From positions 124,001 to 188,000 of the forward strand of contig NCGK01000002.1 of NCBI GenBank assembly GCA_002281735.1: 64,000 bases of DNA. Direction: 5' to 3'. The DNA comes from Gammaproteobacteria bacterium 28-57-27. GTDB lineage: Bacteria; Pseudomonadota; Gammaproteobacteria; Halothiobacillales; Halothiobacillaceae. Below, piece by piece: positions 34,485 through 42,479 of the stretch. The stretch's first letter is position 1; each line of letters starts with the position of its first letter. The position numbers and the translations under genes were made by a program. Below the pieces are notes generated by a model. That model saw nothing but the letters and a program-made list of their open reading frames with translations, searched no databases and was not told the origin of the DNA.

Positions 34485-35207
34485 GTGTCGGATATTGTAT
34501 TACGCGCCATAGGCGTGGTGCGCACGCCGTTTGCGCAGAAATTCGGCATTCCGCGTCAAGGCGGGTTAGTGGACGAGGTGCATGCCACGCTGGAGCTGGA
34601 TGCGCCCTACAACCGCGAGGAGGCTTGGCGTGGGATTGAGGGCTTTAGTCATCTGTGGCTGCTGACCTGGTTTCATGCGGAAAAAGGCGCGCAGGCGGCT
34701 TTGACCGTGCGTCCGCCGCGTTTGGGGGGCAATGCGCGCCTGGGGGTGTTTGCCACGCGTGCGCCGTATCGTCCGAACCCTGTCGGTTTGTCTTTGGTGC
34801 GCCTTGTTCGCGTCGAGAAACTTGAAAATGGCGCGGTACGGATTCATGTGGCGGGGGTGGATCTTTTGGATGGCACGCCGTTGCTGGATGTGAAGCCATA
34901 TCTGCCCTATGTCGAGGCCTTGCCGAGTGCGGTCGGCGGCTTTGCGGCGGAGGATAGCGGGGCACACTTGCGGGTCGAGTGGACGGCGCAAGGGCGGGCG
35001 GCCTGTGCGCCTTGGCTAGTGCGTTATCCGAATCTGTGTGAGCTGGTAGAGGCGTTATTGCAGCGCGATCCGCGTCCGGCCTATCAGGCGCAGCGAGCCG
35101 ATGAAGTCGAACGCGTGTATGGGATGCTGCTATACGATTTGGATGTGCGTTGGCGGGTCGAGGATGGCGTGGCGAGGGTGTTGGATGTGGTGGTCAAGGA
35201 GGTTTAA
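34485..35207 (+). CDS. trmO: tRNA (N6-threonylcarbamoyladenosine-37) methyltransferase TrmO
   Basis: The 240-residue protein (GTG start) has TrmO/TsaA motifs: IGVVRTPFAQKFGIPRQ, FSHLWLLTWFH, GVFATRAPYRPNPVGLS and GVDLLDGTPLLDVKPYLPY. It uses SAM to methylate t6A at position 37 of tRNAs that read ACY codons. Confidence 0.92.
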   Translation: MSDIVLRAIGVVRTPFAQKFGIPRQGGLVDEVHATLELDAPYNREEAWRGIEGFSHLWLLTWFHAEKGAQAALTVRPPRLGGNARLGVFATRAPYRPNPVGLSLVRLVRVEKLENGAVRIHVAGVDLLDGTPLLDVKPYLPYVEALPSAVGGFAAEDSGAHLRVEWTAQGRAACAPWLVRYPNLCELVEALLQRDPRPAYQAQRADEVERVYGMLLYDLDVRWRVEDGVARVLDVVVKEV

Positions 35208-35235
35208 TCGTTATTCAGAGCGGCTCAAGATTCCG

Positions 35236-35268
35236 TAGGGTGGGTGCGCTGCGCTTATCCACCCTGCA
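35236..35268. repeat. GTAGGGTGGGTGCGC-type hairpin repeat
   Basis: GTAGGGTGG pairs with CCACCCTGC around GTGCGCTGCGCTTAT. This is a common intergenic repeat in proteobacteria, lying between the convergent trmO and gpsA genes. It has no T-tract. Confidence 0.65.
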
Positions 35269-35284
35269 GATCAAAACCAAGCGG

Positions 35285-36319
35285 TCAGGCCGAAGAGTGA
35301 TCGAACTCAGGCCGTGCGTGGCGTTGTAGAAGTTGTGCCACTGCCAGCTTGGGCGCCAGTCCTTCGTAAGCCACTTGGTACACCGCATGGGTGATGGGCA
35401 TGTCCACTGCGTGTTCGCAGGCCAGTCGCCAGGCTTCGCGTGCGCTGGGCAGGCCTTCTACCGCCTGGCCAATCTGGGCGAGTGCGGCCTCGACGCTTTT
35501 GCCTTCGGCCAGCAGCAGGCCGAAGCGCCGGTTGCGGGATTGGTTGTCGGTGCAGGTGAGCACGAGGTCGCCAAGCCCGGCCAGCCCCATCAAGGTTTCG
35601 CGGCGGCCGCCCATGGCCTCGGCCAGGCGCATGATTTCCGCAAGGCCTCGGGTGATGAGTGCCGCTCGCGCATTGGAGCCAAAGTGCAGTCCGTCGGCTA
35701 TGCCGGCAGCAATGGCGAGGACATTTTTGACTGCGCCGCCTAGCTCCACGCCGATCACATCGTCCACGCGGTAGGCGCGGAAGCTGGGGCTGTGCAGCAG
35801 TGCGGCGACGTGTTCGGCAAAATTGCGGTCGTGCGAGGCGACGGTCACGGCGGTGGGTAGGCCAGCGGCGACTTCGCGCGCAAAGGTGGGGCCGGAGATG
35901 ATGGCGGGCGCAGCGTGGGCGGGCAACTCTTCAGTAAACACCTGATCGAGGCGTTTGGCGCTGCCGCTTTCCAGCCCCTTGCTGGCCCATGCTATACGCG
36001 GGGCGATGCGTGAGGAACAGGTGCCCAGATGGGGGCGCAGTTCGTGCAGAAATGCGCGAAAGCCGCTGCTGGGAACCACGATCAGAATGAGGTCGGCGCA
36101 CTCAAGCGCCACGCCAAGATCGGCGGTAGGCGTGAGTGCGTCGGGAAAGGGTGTTTCGGGCAGGTAGCGTGCATTGCAGCGGGCAAGCTGCATGGCTTGC
36201 ACCTGCTCCGGCTTGCGTCCCCATAAGTGCACGCGGTGTTGGTTGCGAGCGAGATGGATGGCAAGCGCGGTGCCCCATGCACCTGCGCCCAGCACGGCAA
36301 TAGATTGATGCGTCGTCAT
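35285..36319 (-). CDS. gpsA: Glycerol-3-phosphate dehydrogenase [NAD(P)+]
   Basis: The 344-residue protein has the GpsA nucleotide motif IAVLGAGAWGTALAIHLA and the core GAVKNVLAIAAGIADGLHFGSNARAALITRGLAE with the catalytic lysine. It makes sn-glycerol-3-phosphate for phospholipids. It follows secB, as in many gammaproteobacteria. Confidence 0.96.
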   Translation of the reverse strand: MTTHQSIAVLGAGAWGTALAIHLARNQHRVHLWGRKPEQVQAMQLARCNARYLPETPFPDALTPTADLGVALECADLILIVVPSSGFRAFLHELRPHLGTCSSRIAPRIAWASKGLESGSAKRLDQVFTEELPAHAAPAIISGPTFAREVAAGLPTAVTVASHDRNFAEHVAALLHSPSFRAYRVDDVIGVELGGAVKNVLAIAAGIADGLHFGSNARAALITRGLAEIMRLAEAMGGRRETLMGLAGLGDLVLTCTDNQSRNRRFGLLLAEGKSVEAALAQIGQAVEGLPSAREAWRLACEHAVDMPITHAVYQVAYEGLAPKLAVAQLLQRHARPEFDHSSA

Positions 36320-36354
36320 GCTGGACGGATGCTGTGCTTACTGAATGGCCGGGT

Positions 36355-36834
36355 TTACTGAATGGTACTAGGCGCGGGGGCTTCGGTTTGCTGCTGCATG
36401 TGCTGCATGTAGAGCGCGTCGAAATTGATCGGCTGCAGTAACAGGCTGGGGAAGCCGCCTTTGACCACCAAGTCAGCCACGGTTTCGCGGGTGAAGGGGA
36501 ACAGCTGGGTTGGGCAGATGCTGCCGATAATGTGTCCCAGTTCAGCGCCTTCAAAACCGACGATGGTGAAAATGCCTGCGTGGGTCACTTCGGCGAGGAA
36601 GGCGGTTTCCTGCGTGCCTTCAACTTCGGTGGTGGCCGTGGCGGTGATTTTCAGAGCCACTTCAAACACGCCGTCACCGAGCTGGGTGCTGGCGTTTTCA
36701 ACTTGCACGTTGATGTTCGGTTGCCATTCCGGGTTGAGAAAAATGTGCGGTGCGCGCGGGGACTCAAAGGACACATCCTTCAAATAAATGCGTTGCAGGG
36801 CAAATTGGCGTGGGATTTCTTGCGCTTCGGACAT
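36355..36834 (-). CDS. secB: Protein-export chaperone SecB
   Basis: The 159-residue acidic protein has QRIYLKDVSFESPRAP, the conserved opening, and PTQLFPFTRETVADLVVKGGFP. It holds preproteins unfolded and delivers them to SecA. It is followed by gpsA, a conserved neighbour. Confidence 0.96.
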   Translation of the reverse strand: MSEAQEIPRQFALQRIYLKDVSFESPRAPHIFLNPEWQPNINVQVENASTQLGDGVFEVALKITATATTEVEGTQETAFLAEVTHAGIFTIVGFEGAELGHIIGSICPTQLFPFTRETVADLVVKGGFPSLLLQPINFDALYMQHMQQQTEAPAPSTIQ

Positions 36835-36864
36835 GGTGTGATCTCTGAGTTTAAAAGATTGGAA

Positions 36865-37305
36865 TCAAAGGCTGATGTGCTGGCTCAACCACTGTTTGAG
36901 CTGGGGCAATTGCAGCGCGCCGCTCATGCGGGCAATTTCCCGGCCGCCTTGAAATAAAGCCAGGGTGGGGATGCTACGGATGCCAAATTGCTGGCTGATG
37001 ACCGCTTCGTTTTCGGTATTGACCTTGGCGATCAGCAGCTGCGGTTCGAGCGTTTTGGCGGCTTCGTCAAGCACCGGCGCCATCATGCGGCAGGGGCCGC
37101 ACCAGGGCGCCCAAAAATCCACCAGCACGGGCAGGTCGCTACGGGTGATGTAGCGCTGGAAGTTGGCGTCGGTGAGTTCAAGCGGGTGCGCAATAAACAA
37201 CGGCTTGCCCGACTTGCCGCACACGGGGTTGGCGTTGAGTTTGTCGCGGGGCACGCGATTAATCGCGCCATCATGCGGTGAAACAACATGCACAAAATCA
37301 GTCAT
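36865..37305 (-). CDS. trxC: Thioredoxin 2-like protein with degenerate zinc ribbon
   Basis: The 146-residue protein is a TrxC-type thioredoxin with an N-terminal extension of about 40 residues and the active site FWAPWCGPC (C69, C72). In standard TrxC the extension carries two CxxC pairs that bind zinc; here only one cysteine (C29, in VCGKSG) remains and the first pair is lost. So the zinc-sensing function is probably absent while disulfide-reductase activity should remain. It lies between grxC and secB on the same strand. Confidence 0.85.
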   Translation of the reverse strand: MTDFVHVVSPHDGAINRVPRDKLNANPVCGKSGKPLFIAHPLELTDANFQRYITRSDLPVLVDFWAPWCGPCRMMAPVLDEAAKTLEPQLLIAKVNTENEAVISQQFGIRSIPTLALFQGGREIARMSGALQLPQLKQWLSQHISL

Positions 37306-37317
37306 GGTGTGGCTCCT

Positions 37318-37587
37318 TCAATCAGTGGTCGGAAAAAGCAGGCAATCAAGTTGACCATTGCGGTCGAGGCTGGCGATGTCGCTAAAACCACCGACAGCAC
37401 GTTGGTCGATAAAAATTTGCGGTACGGTGGAGCGCCCGGAGCGTGTTTCCATCTCGTCCCACAGCGCTGGGTCGCCATCCACTGCAACTTCGGTGAATTG
37501 CACGCCTTTCGACTTTAATAAATGCTTGGCGCGAATGCAGTAAAAGCAACTGCGGCTGAGGTAAACAACGACTTCGGCCTGGCGCAC
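37318..37587 (-). CDS. grxC: Glutaredoxin 3
   Basis: The 89-residue protein has a dithiol active site CFYC (C14, C17), the TVPQIFID cis-proline segment and VGGFSD, all typical of GrxC. It reduces disulfides with glutathione. It starts 5 bases after the rhodanese stop. Confidence 0.94.
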   Translation of the reverse strand: MRQAEVVVYLSRSCFYCIRAKHLLKSKGVQFTEVAVDGDPALWDEMETRSGRSTVPQIFIDQRAVGGFSDIASLDRNGQLDCLLFPTTD

Positions 37588-37592
37588 GGCAC

Positions 37593-38015
37593 TTACTTTT
37601 TCTTCACCGGCAGGTTTTCATGCTGCCAGGCAAGGATGCCACCTGCGAGGTTGTGCAGCTTGGTGAAACCCAACTTGGCGAGCTGGCCGCAAGCTACACC
37701 AGAGCGGTTGCCGCTGCGGCAGTAGATAATCACCGGCTTGTCTTTCCACGCCTCAAGCTGATCGGCTTTTGCAGCAAGCTGACCGAGTGGGATGTGCTTG
37801 GCACCCATAAGATAGCCGGCGCGGAATTCGTCGATTTCGCGTACATCGAGCAACAACGGCTCGTCATGGCTCAACATGCGTGTGGCTTCGGAGGGGTTGA
37901 TTTCGCTGTACTTACTGGTCACGCGGGCAAACTCATTGGCAATAATCATGAAAAGAATACCCACCGCAGCGGCGGTGAGCATCCAGTGGCGTTGAAGAAA
38001 ATCGAAAAAGTCCAT
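37593..38015 (-). CDS. Membrane-anchored rhodanese
   Basis: The 140-residue protein has one N-terminal transmembrane helix (WMLTAAAVGILFMIIANEF) and a single rhodanese domain with LLDVREIDEF and the active loop CRSGNRS (C99). Rhodaneses carry persulfide sulfur. With the DUF2892 gene upstream it corresponds to the two halves of E. coli YgaP, here on separate genes. Confidence 0.88.
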   Translation of the reverse strand: MDFFDFLQRHWMLTAAAVGILFMIIANEFARVTSKYSEINPSEATRMLSHDEPLLLDVREIDEFRAGYLMGAKHIPLGQLAAKADQLEAWKDKPVIIYCRSGNRSGVACGQLAKLGFTKLHNLAGGILAWQHENLPVKKK

Positions 38016-38021
38016 GCCGGC

Positions 38022-38234
38022 TTACTTGGCGCGACGGACACCCATCTTTTCGCAGACGGTATCCAGTGGGCAAAATGAGGTGAAACCGCTTTGGAAAAGG
38101 TTCAAGGCGATGAAGGCGGTAAGCCAAAGCCAGCTGACCTTGCTCATGTCAACCTGCCCGGTGAAGTGGGCAAGTGCCAAAGTGAGCATAATCATCAATC
38201 CGGCAACGATGCGTACAATACGGTCGGTGGTCAT
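38022..38234 (-). CDS. DUF2892 (YgaP membrane-domain-like) protein
   Basis: The 70-residue protein has two membrane helices and the family end FTSFCPLDTVCEKMG with two cysteines. In YgaP this domain is fused to rhodanese. Its start overlaps the regulator gene by 4 bases. Confidence 0.85.
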   Translation of the reverse strand: MTTDRIVRIVAGLMIMLTLALAHFTGQVDMSKVSWLWLTAFIALNLFQSGFTSFCPLDTVCEKMGVRRAK

Positions 38235-38596
38235 GGGTCTGTTCTCGTGTTGGATGAAGGGGGCGATGTGCTAAACGGGCAGAACACGTCCTGCATCATG
38301 CTGATAAGGCGCAGCGTGCGGGCGTCATTGACGCGGTAGTATACCCGGTTGGCCTCCTTGCGCGAGGCGAGGATGCCCTTGTCGCGCAGGATGGCGAGGT
38401 GTTGCGAAATGTTGCTTTGCGTGGTGCCGACCGCACCAACGATGTCTTGCACGCTGATTTCAGCATCACCCAGTACGCAGAGGATTTTCAGGCGCAGTGG
38501 ATGCGACATGGCTTTGAGTGAGTGCGAGGCGCGGTCGATGTCTTCGCTACGCGTGGACAAGGGTGGCAGAATGACTTGGGGTGAAGGTTCGGTCAT
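38231..38596 (-). CDS. ArsR-family regulator, YgaV/BigR/SqrR-like sulfur sensor
   Basis: The 121-residue winged-helix protein has LKAMSHPLRLKILCVLG and a recognition helix (TTQSNISQHLAILRD). Two cysteines, C40 and C106 (QDVFCPF), sit where SqrR/BigR/YgaV use a cysteine pair that forms a polysulfide bridge in response to reactive sulfur. It lies first in the operon with DUF2892, rhodanese, glutaredoxin and thioredoxin genes and would repress them until sulfide or persulfide builds up. The sensor role is inferred from cysteine positions and context. Confidence 0.85.
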   Translation of the reverse strand: MTEPSPQVILPPLSTRSEDIDRASHSLKAMSHPLRLKILCVLGDAEISVQDIVGAVGTTQSNISQHLAILRDKGILASRKEANRVYYRVNDARTLRLISMMQDVFCPFSTSPPSSNTRTDP

Positions 38597-38634
38597 GGTG
38601 GGCGTATGAGTCTTTTAGAATATTCAGATATTAC

Positions 38635-40074
38635 ATGCTAAATCGTATTTTTAGACGGGCTCGCACGCTTTTCTTGGGGTGGGTCTTATTCGGTCTACTA
38701 GGTCAGGGTGTGCTCTATGCTGCGCCGACGATTGAGGAGGCTGCGCAAGAGCTTAGGGGCGTGCAGCAGGATATCAAGGCTGAGCGTGAGCGTCTGGCAC
38801 GTTTGGATGCTGAGCGCGATGCGGAAGCGGCCAAATTGCGCACCCTGGAGAATCAGCAGGCCGAGGCCGCGCGTGCCGTGTATGCGGCGCGTTTTGCCGT
38901 GAGCAGCAAAGAAAGCGAGCTGGTTGATTTGCGCGCCCAGCACGTCGGGCTTGAGGCCGAGATTGCTGCAGGGCTGGTGGGGCTTGAGGACAATATGCGC
39001 GCGTTGTATTTGCTGGGTGAAGAACATGTGCTGGAAGGTGTGTTAAGCCCGGGTGATCGTGCGCAAAAAATGCGCATCGAGGGTTATTTGGCGCAGTTGC
39101 GTGCCAGTCGGGTGGAGGCCTTGAGTCGCTTGCGCGCGGCGCGGGAAGCCAATGTCCGTGTGCAGCATGAGATTGAATTTGCCTTGGAAGAGTTGACCCG
39201 GATGCAGTTGCAGGCCGAGTCTGAGCAGGCGACTTTGGATGGCTTGCGCGCCGAACATGCCAAGACGGTGGATGCCTTGGAGGCACGCCATTCGGCAGGT
39301 GAGGCCAAGGTGCGGCAGATGAATCGAGACCATGCTGAGCTCGAACGCGCGCTGCAAAAACTGGAGCTGGCCGAGGCGCAGGCTGAAGCCGAAGCCGAGG
39401 CACGCGCCCTTGCTGAGAAAAAGCAGCGTGAGGCCGAGGTGGCTGAGCGCAGGCAGGAGGAGGCTGAGCGGCTGAAGCGTGCGCAACAAGCGCAGCAGGA
39501 TGAAGCCCAAAAAGCGCGCGATAGAGATAAGGAGACAGCCGAGCGCAGTCGGACGGTCAAGGCGCCTGAGAAGCTGGCAGAAAAGGCGCCAGAAAAAGAG
39601 CCAGAAAAAGAGAGAGAAAAGCTCGCTGAGAAGCCATCTGAGTCGGCTGAGGACAAAAAACAGCACGCGCGCGGTGCGTCTCCTGTTGATGCGGGGGGCA
39701 TTCCAGTGAGTGGTCGCAAGGTGCGAGGCTTTGGCGATCCGACTGGCGTAGGGGAGTTGCGTTCACGCGGTGTGTTTTTTGCTGCGCCGGAGGGTTCGCG
39801 GGTGCGTGCACTGGCGGAGGGCAAGGTGGTGTTTGCCGATTGGGTGCGCGGCTATGGCAACCTGGTCATTGTGCAGCACAAGGGTAGTTATTTGAGTTTG
39901 TATGCGCAAAACGAAGCAGTGTTGAAGTCGGTGGGCGCTCGCGTGCAACGCGGCGAGGTGGTGGCGACGGCGGGGCGCAGTGGCGGTGAACGTCAGACGG
40001 GTGTGTATGTCGAAGTGCGCCGAGGCGGCCAACCGATCAATCCCACGCGCTGGTCGGCCTGGCCGAAGAAATAA
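38635..40074 (+). CDS. envC: Murein hydrolase activator EnvC
   Basis: From ATG 38635 the protein has 479 residues: a signal peptide (to VLYAAP), a long coiled coil (about residues 30-320), a Lys/Glu-rich linker and a C-terminal LytM (M23) domain. The metal-binding residues of active M23 peptidases are missing (YAQNE and VYVEVR replace the HxH type motifs), as in EnvC, which activates AmiA/AmiB amidases at the division septum rather than cutting itself. It precedes ctpA, a common order. Confidence 0.93.
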   Translation: MLNRIFRRARTLFLGWVLFGLLGQGVLYAAPTIEEAAQELRGVQQDIKAERERLARLDAERDAEAAKLRTLENQQAEAARAVYAARFAVSSKESELVDLRAQHVGLEAEIAAGLVGLEDNMRALYLLGEEHVLEGVLSPGDRAQKMRIEGYLAQLRASRVEALSRLRAAREANVRVQHEIEFALEELTRMQLQAESEQATLDGLRAEHAKTVDALEARHSAGEAKVRQMNRDHAELERALQKLELAEAQAEAEAEARALAEKKQREAEVAERRQEEAERLKRAQQAQQDEAQKARDRDKETAERSRTVKAPEKLAEKAPEKEPEKEREKLAEKPSESAEDKKQHARGASPVDAGGIPVSGRKVRGFGDPTGVGELRSRGVFFAAPEGSRVRALAEGKVVFADWVRGYGNLVIVQHKGSYLSLYAQNEAVLKSVGARVQRGEVVATAGRSGGERQTGVYVEVRRGGQPINPTRWSAWPKK

Positions 40075-40235
40075 TTTGTTGTGGCGCTTGAAAGCCTTTG
40101 AATTTGACACAGTGTTTTAGTCTGAGACAGTGTTTTAGCAAGGCGGCCTGTTACACTCTTGCCCATTACGGGCTTGTTTGAGCGAGCACAATTTTGAGTA
40201 TCGCGGGTGCAATCGCGTTTTTGAGGAAAGGTTTG

Positions 40236-41666
40236 ATGCAACATCGTATGCGGGCGGCGGCTTTAGTGGTTGCAGGTGCCACTCTGGGTTTTGGCTTGAC
40301 GTTTGGCGTGGGCGTTTTCGCGCAGAAGGATACAGGCGCGACGAATGCGTCTGCCGAGAGCGACGCGCTGCCGCTGGATGAGCTGCGCACCTTTACCGAG
40401 GTGTATGGGCGCATCAAGGACGATTACGTCGAAACGACCGAAGATAAAAAGCTGCTGACCCAAGCGATTCGCGGCATGTTGAGCGGGCTTGATCCGCATT
40501 CTTCCTATCTTGACCCTGAAGAGTTCAAGGAGCTGCGTCAGGGCACCACCGGAACCTTCGGCGGTCTTGGCATTGAAGTCGGCATGGAGGATGGTTTCGT
40601 CAAGGTGATTGCACCGATTGACGATACGCCCGCACAACGCGCCGGGCTGAAAAGCGGCGACCTGATTATCAAGCTGGATGAAAAGCCGGTGCAGGGTATG
40701 TCGATCAATGATGCGGTCAAAATCATGCGCGGCGAGCCAGGTACCAAGATCAAGCTGACCGTGGCGCGCAAGGGCGTGAACAAGCCGCTGGAGTTTGTGC
40801 TGGAGCGCGCGATCATTCGGGTGCAGAGCGTGAAGAGCCGGATGCTTGCGCCGGGCTTTGCCTATGTGCGCATCACGCAGTTCCAGTCGCAAACCGAACA
40901 GCAAATGTTGAAGGCAATCGAAGCGCTGAAAGAAGAGGCGGGTGGCAAGCTTAAGGGGCTGGTGCTGGATTTGCGCAACAACCCGGGGGGCGTGCTGCAA
41001 GGCTCGGTCGGTGTGGCGGATGCCTTCCTGAATGACGGTTTGGTGGTTTACACCGATGGTCGGGTCAAGGATTCCAAGATGCGTTACAGCGCGCATAACG
41101 GCGATGTGCTGGATGGTGCGCCGATGGTGGTGTTGGTGAATGGTGGTTCGGCCTCGGCTTCGGAAATTGTGGCCGGTGCGCTGCAAGATCAGAAGCGCGC
41201 CATCATTATGGGTAGCAAGACCTTCGGTAAAGGCTCGGTGCAAAGCATTCAGGAGTTGGCCAATGGCGGAGCGATCAAGCTGACCACCGCGCGCTATTTC
41301 ACGCCGTCAGGTCGTTCGATTCAGGCCGAGGGCATTGTGCCGGATATCGAGCTGCCTGCGCTCAAGGTGGATGCTATCGAAGACAACGGCCTCGGCATGA
41401 AGGAGTCCGATCTGACCGGGCATCTGGATAACCCCAATGGCAAGAATGGCAAAGCGGATGCGCCTAAGCCGGATGCCAAGGTTGAGGATGCGGATGCCAA
41501 TAAGACGGACAAGCCTGAGGACAAGCCAGTGAGCACGCGCTCCGGCGATGCAGTCATGGACAAGGACGACAAGCGTCCGCTGGCGCAGAAGGATTACGCT
41601 CTGTTTGAGGCGCTCAACATGCTCAAGGGTATGGCGATCGTGAACAAGACGGTCAGCAAGCCGTAA
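40236..41666 (+). CDS. ctpA: Carboxyl-terminal processing protease (S41A, CtpA)
   Basis: From ATG 40236, after GAGGAAAGG, the protein has 476 residues: N-terminal signal anchor, PDZ domain (VKVIAPIDDTPAQRAGLKSGDLI) and the S41 catalytic core with VNGGSASASEIVAGALQD (serine) and KTFGKGSVQ (lysine). It trims periplasmic and membrane proteins at their C-termini. A low-complexity Asp/Lys-rich insert (about residues 405-455) precedes the end. The TTG start at 40194 is a weaker choice. Confidence 0.93.
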   Translation: MQHRMRAAALVVAGATLGFGLTFGVGVFAQKDTGATNASAESDALPLDELRTFTEVYGRIKDDYVETTEDKKLLTQAIRGMLSGLDPHSSYLDPEEFKELRQGTTGTFGGLGIEVGMEDGFVKVIAPIDDTPAQRAGLKSGDLIIKLDEKPVQGMSINDAVKIMRGEPGTKIKLTVARKGVNKPLEFVLERAIIRVQSVKSRMLAPGFAYVRITQFQSQTEQQMLKAIEALKEEAGGKLKGLVLDLRNNPGGVLQGSVGVADAFLNDGLVVYTDGRVKDSKMRYSAHNGDVLDGAPMVVLVNGGSASASEIVAGALQDQKRAIIMGSKTFGKGSVQSIQELANGGAIKLTTARYFTPSGRSIQAEGIVPDIELPALKVDAIEDNGLGMKESDLTGHLDNPNGKNGKADAPKPDAKVEDADANKTDKPEDKPVSTRSGDAVMDKDDKRPLAQKDYALFEALNMLKGMAIVNKTVSKP

Positions 41667-41677
41667 TGCAGTAACAG

Positions 41678-41699
41678 CGCCGCCTTGAGCGGCGTTTTT
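41678..41699 (+). terminator. Terminator of ctpA
   Basis: CGCCGC and GCGGCG form a hairpin with a CTTGA loop followed by five Ts. A MITE-like element begins 4 bases later. Confidence 0.85.
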
Positions 41700-41702
41700 A
41701 TT

Positions 41703-41803
41703 AGGACTTACGCAAAACCGCCCCAGCGGCGTTCAAGCGCCTCGCCGTATTCGGTGTACTGTTTTCGGCGCTTGCCTTGCTGGAACACTTTTGCGTAAGT
41801 CCT
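41703..41803 (+). repeat. MITE-like element, full copy 2
   Basis: This 101-bp copy has perfect 15-base inverted ends AGGACTTACGCAAAA and TTTTGCGTAAGTCCT. The inner stem reads AGCGCC/GGCGCT, where copy 1 has ATCGCC/GGCGAT. It fills the gap between the ctpA terminator and the yajL-like ribosome site. Confidence 0.88.
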
Positions 41804-41829
41804 ATTTATTTCTTTGGGAGATGATCCAC

Positions 41830-42378
41830 ATGCCGCGTGTTCTCATTCCTTTGGCGCCGGGCTTTGAAGAGCTGGAAGCGGTGTCCCTGAGCAATATCCT
41901 GCGTCGTGCGGGCATTGAGGTGGTGACCGCCGGGTTGCATCCCGGTTCGGTGTGCGCCAGTCGCGGTACGGTGATTGTGCCGGACACCACTCTGGAGCAG
42001 GTCATGCACGAGGACTTCGATCTGGTGGTGCTGCCCGGCGGTCTGCCTGGTGCGGATAACCTGCGCGATGATCCGCGCATTATCCATCTGCTGCAACGCA
42101 CCTATGCCGCCGGGCGCTTGGTGGGTGCGATTTGCGCTGCACCCAAGGTGCTGGCGCAGGCGGGCTTGTTGAGTGGGCGACGTGCGACGCATTATCCGGG
42201 TGCGATGAGTGCCGACGCACTGGACGGCGTGAGCGATAGCGCAGAAGCCATTGAGATTGACGGGCGCGTGCTGACCTCGCGCGGCCCCGGTACGGCGATG
42301 GAGTTTGCCCTGGTGCTGGTCGAGCAACTTGCTGGGCGCGAGAAGCGGGATGAAGTGGAGCGTGCCCTGGTACGTTGA
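41830..42378 (+). CDS. yajL: DJ-1/PfpI superfamily protein, YajL-like
   Basis: From ATG 41830, after GGGAG, the protein has 182 residues with PLAPGFEELEA (conserved Glu), VLPGGLPGA and GAICAAPKVL holding the reactive cysteine of the nucleophile elbow. YajL/DJ-1 proteins protect against oxidative and glyoxal damage. The frame continues upstream into the repeat, which was excluded. Confidence 0.9.
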   Translation: MPRVLIPLAPGFEELEAVSLSNILRRAGIEVVTAGLHPGSVCASRGTVIVPDTTLEQVMHEDFDLVVLPGGLPGADNLRDDPRIIHLLQRTYAAGRLVGAICAAPKVLAQAGLLSGRRATHYPGAMSADALDGVSDSAEAIEIDGRVLTSRGPGTAMEFALVLVEQLAGREKRDEVERALVR

Positions 42379-42399
42379 TTTGGGTGGGTTCGTACCAAT

Positions 42400-42430
42400 A
42401 AAAACGCCCCGTAGGATGCGGGGCTTTTTT
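42400..42430. terminator. Bidirectional terminator between yajL and amt
   Basis: GCCCCG and CGGGGC arms (42406-42424) with A/T tracts on both sides end the two convergent genes. Confidence 0.85.
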
Positions 42431-42479
42431 ATTGGACGAGGATTAGCAGGCTGCTGGGATAAGTATTTCCGCAGCGCTG

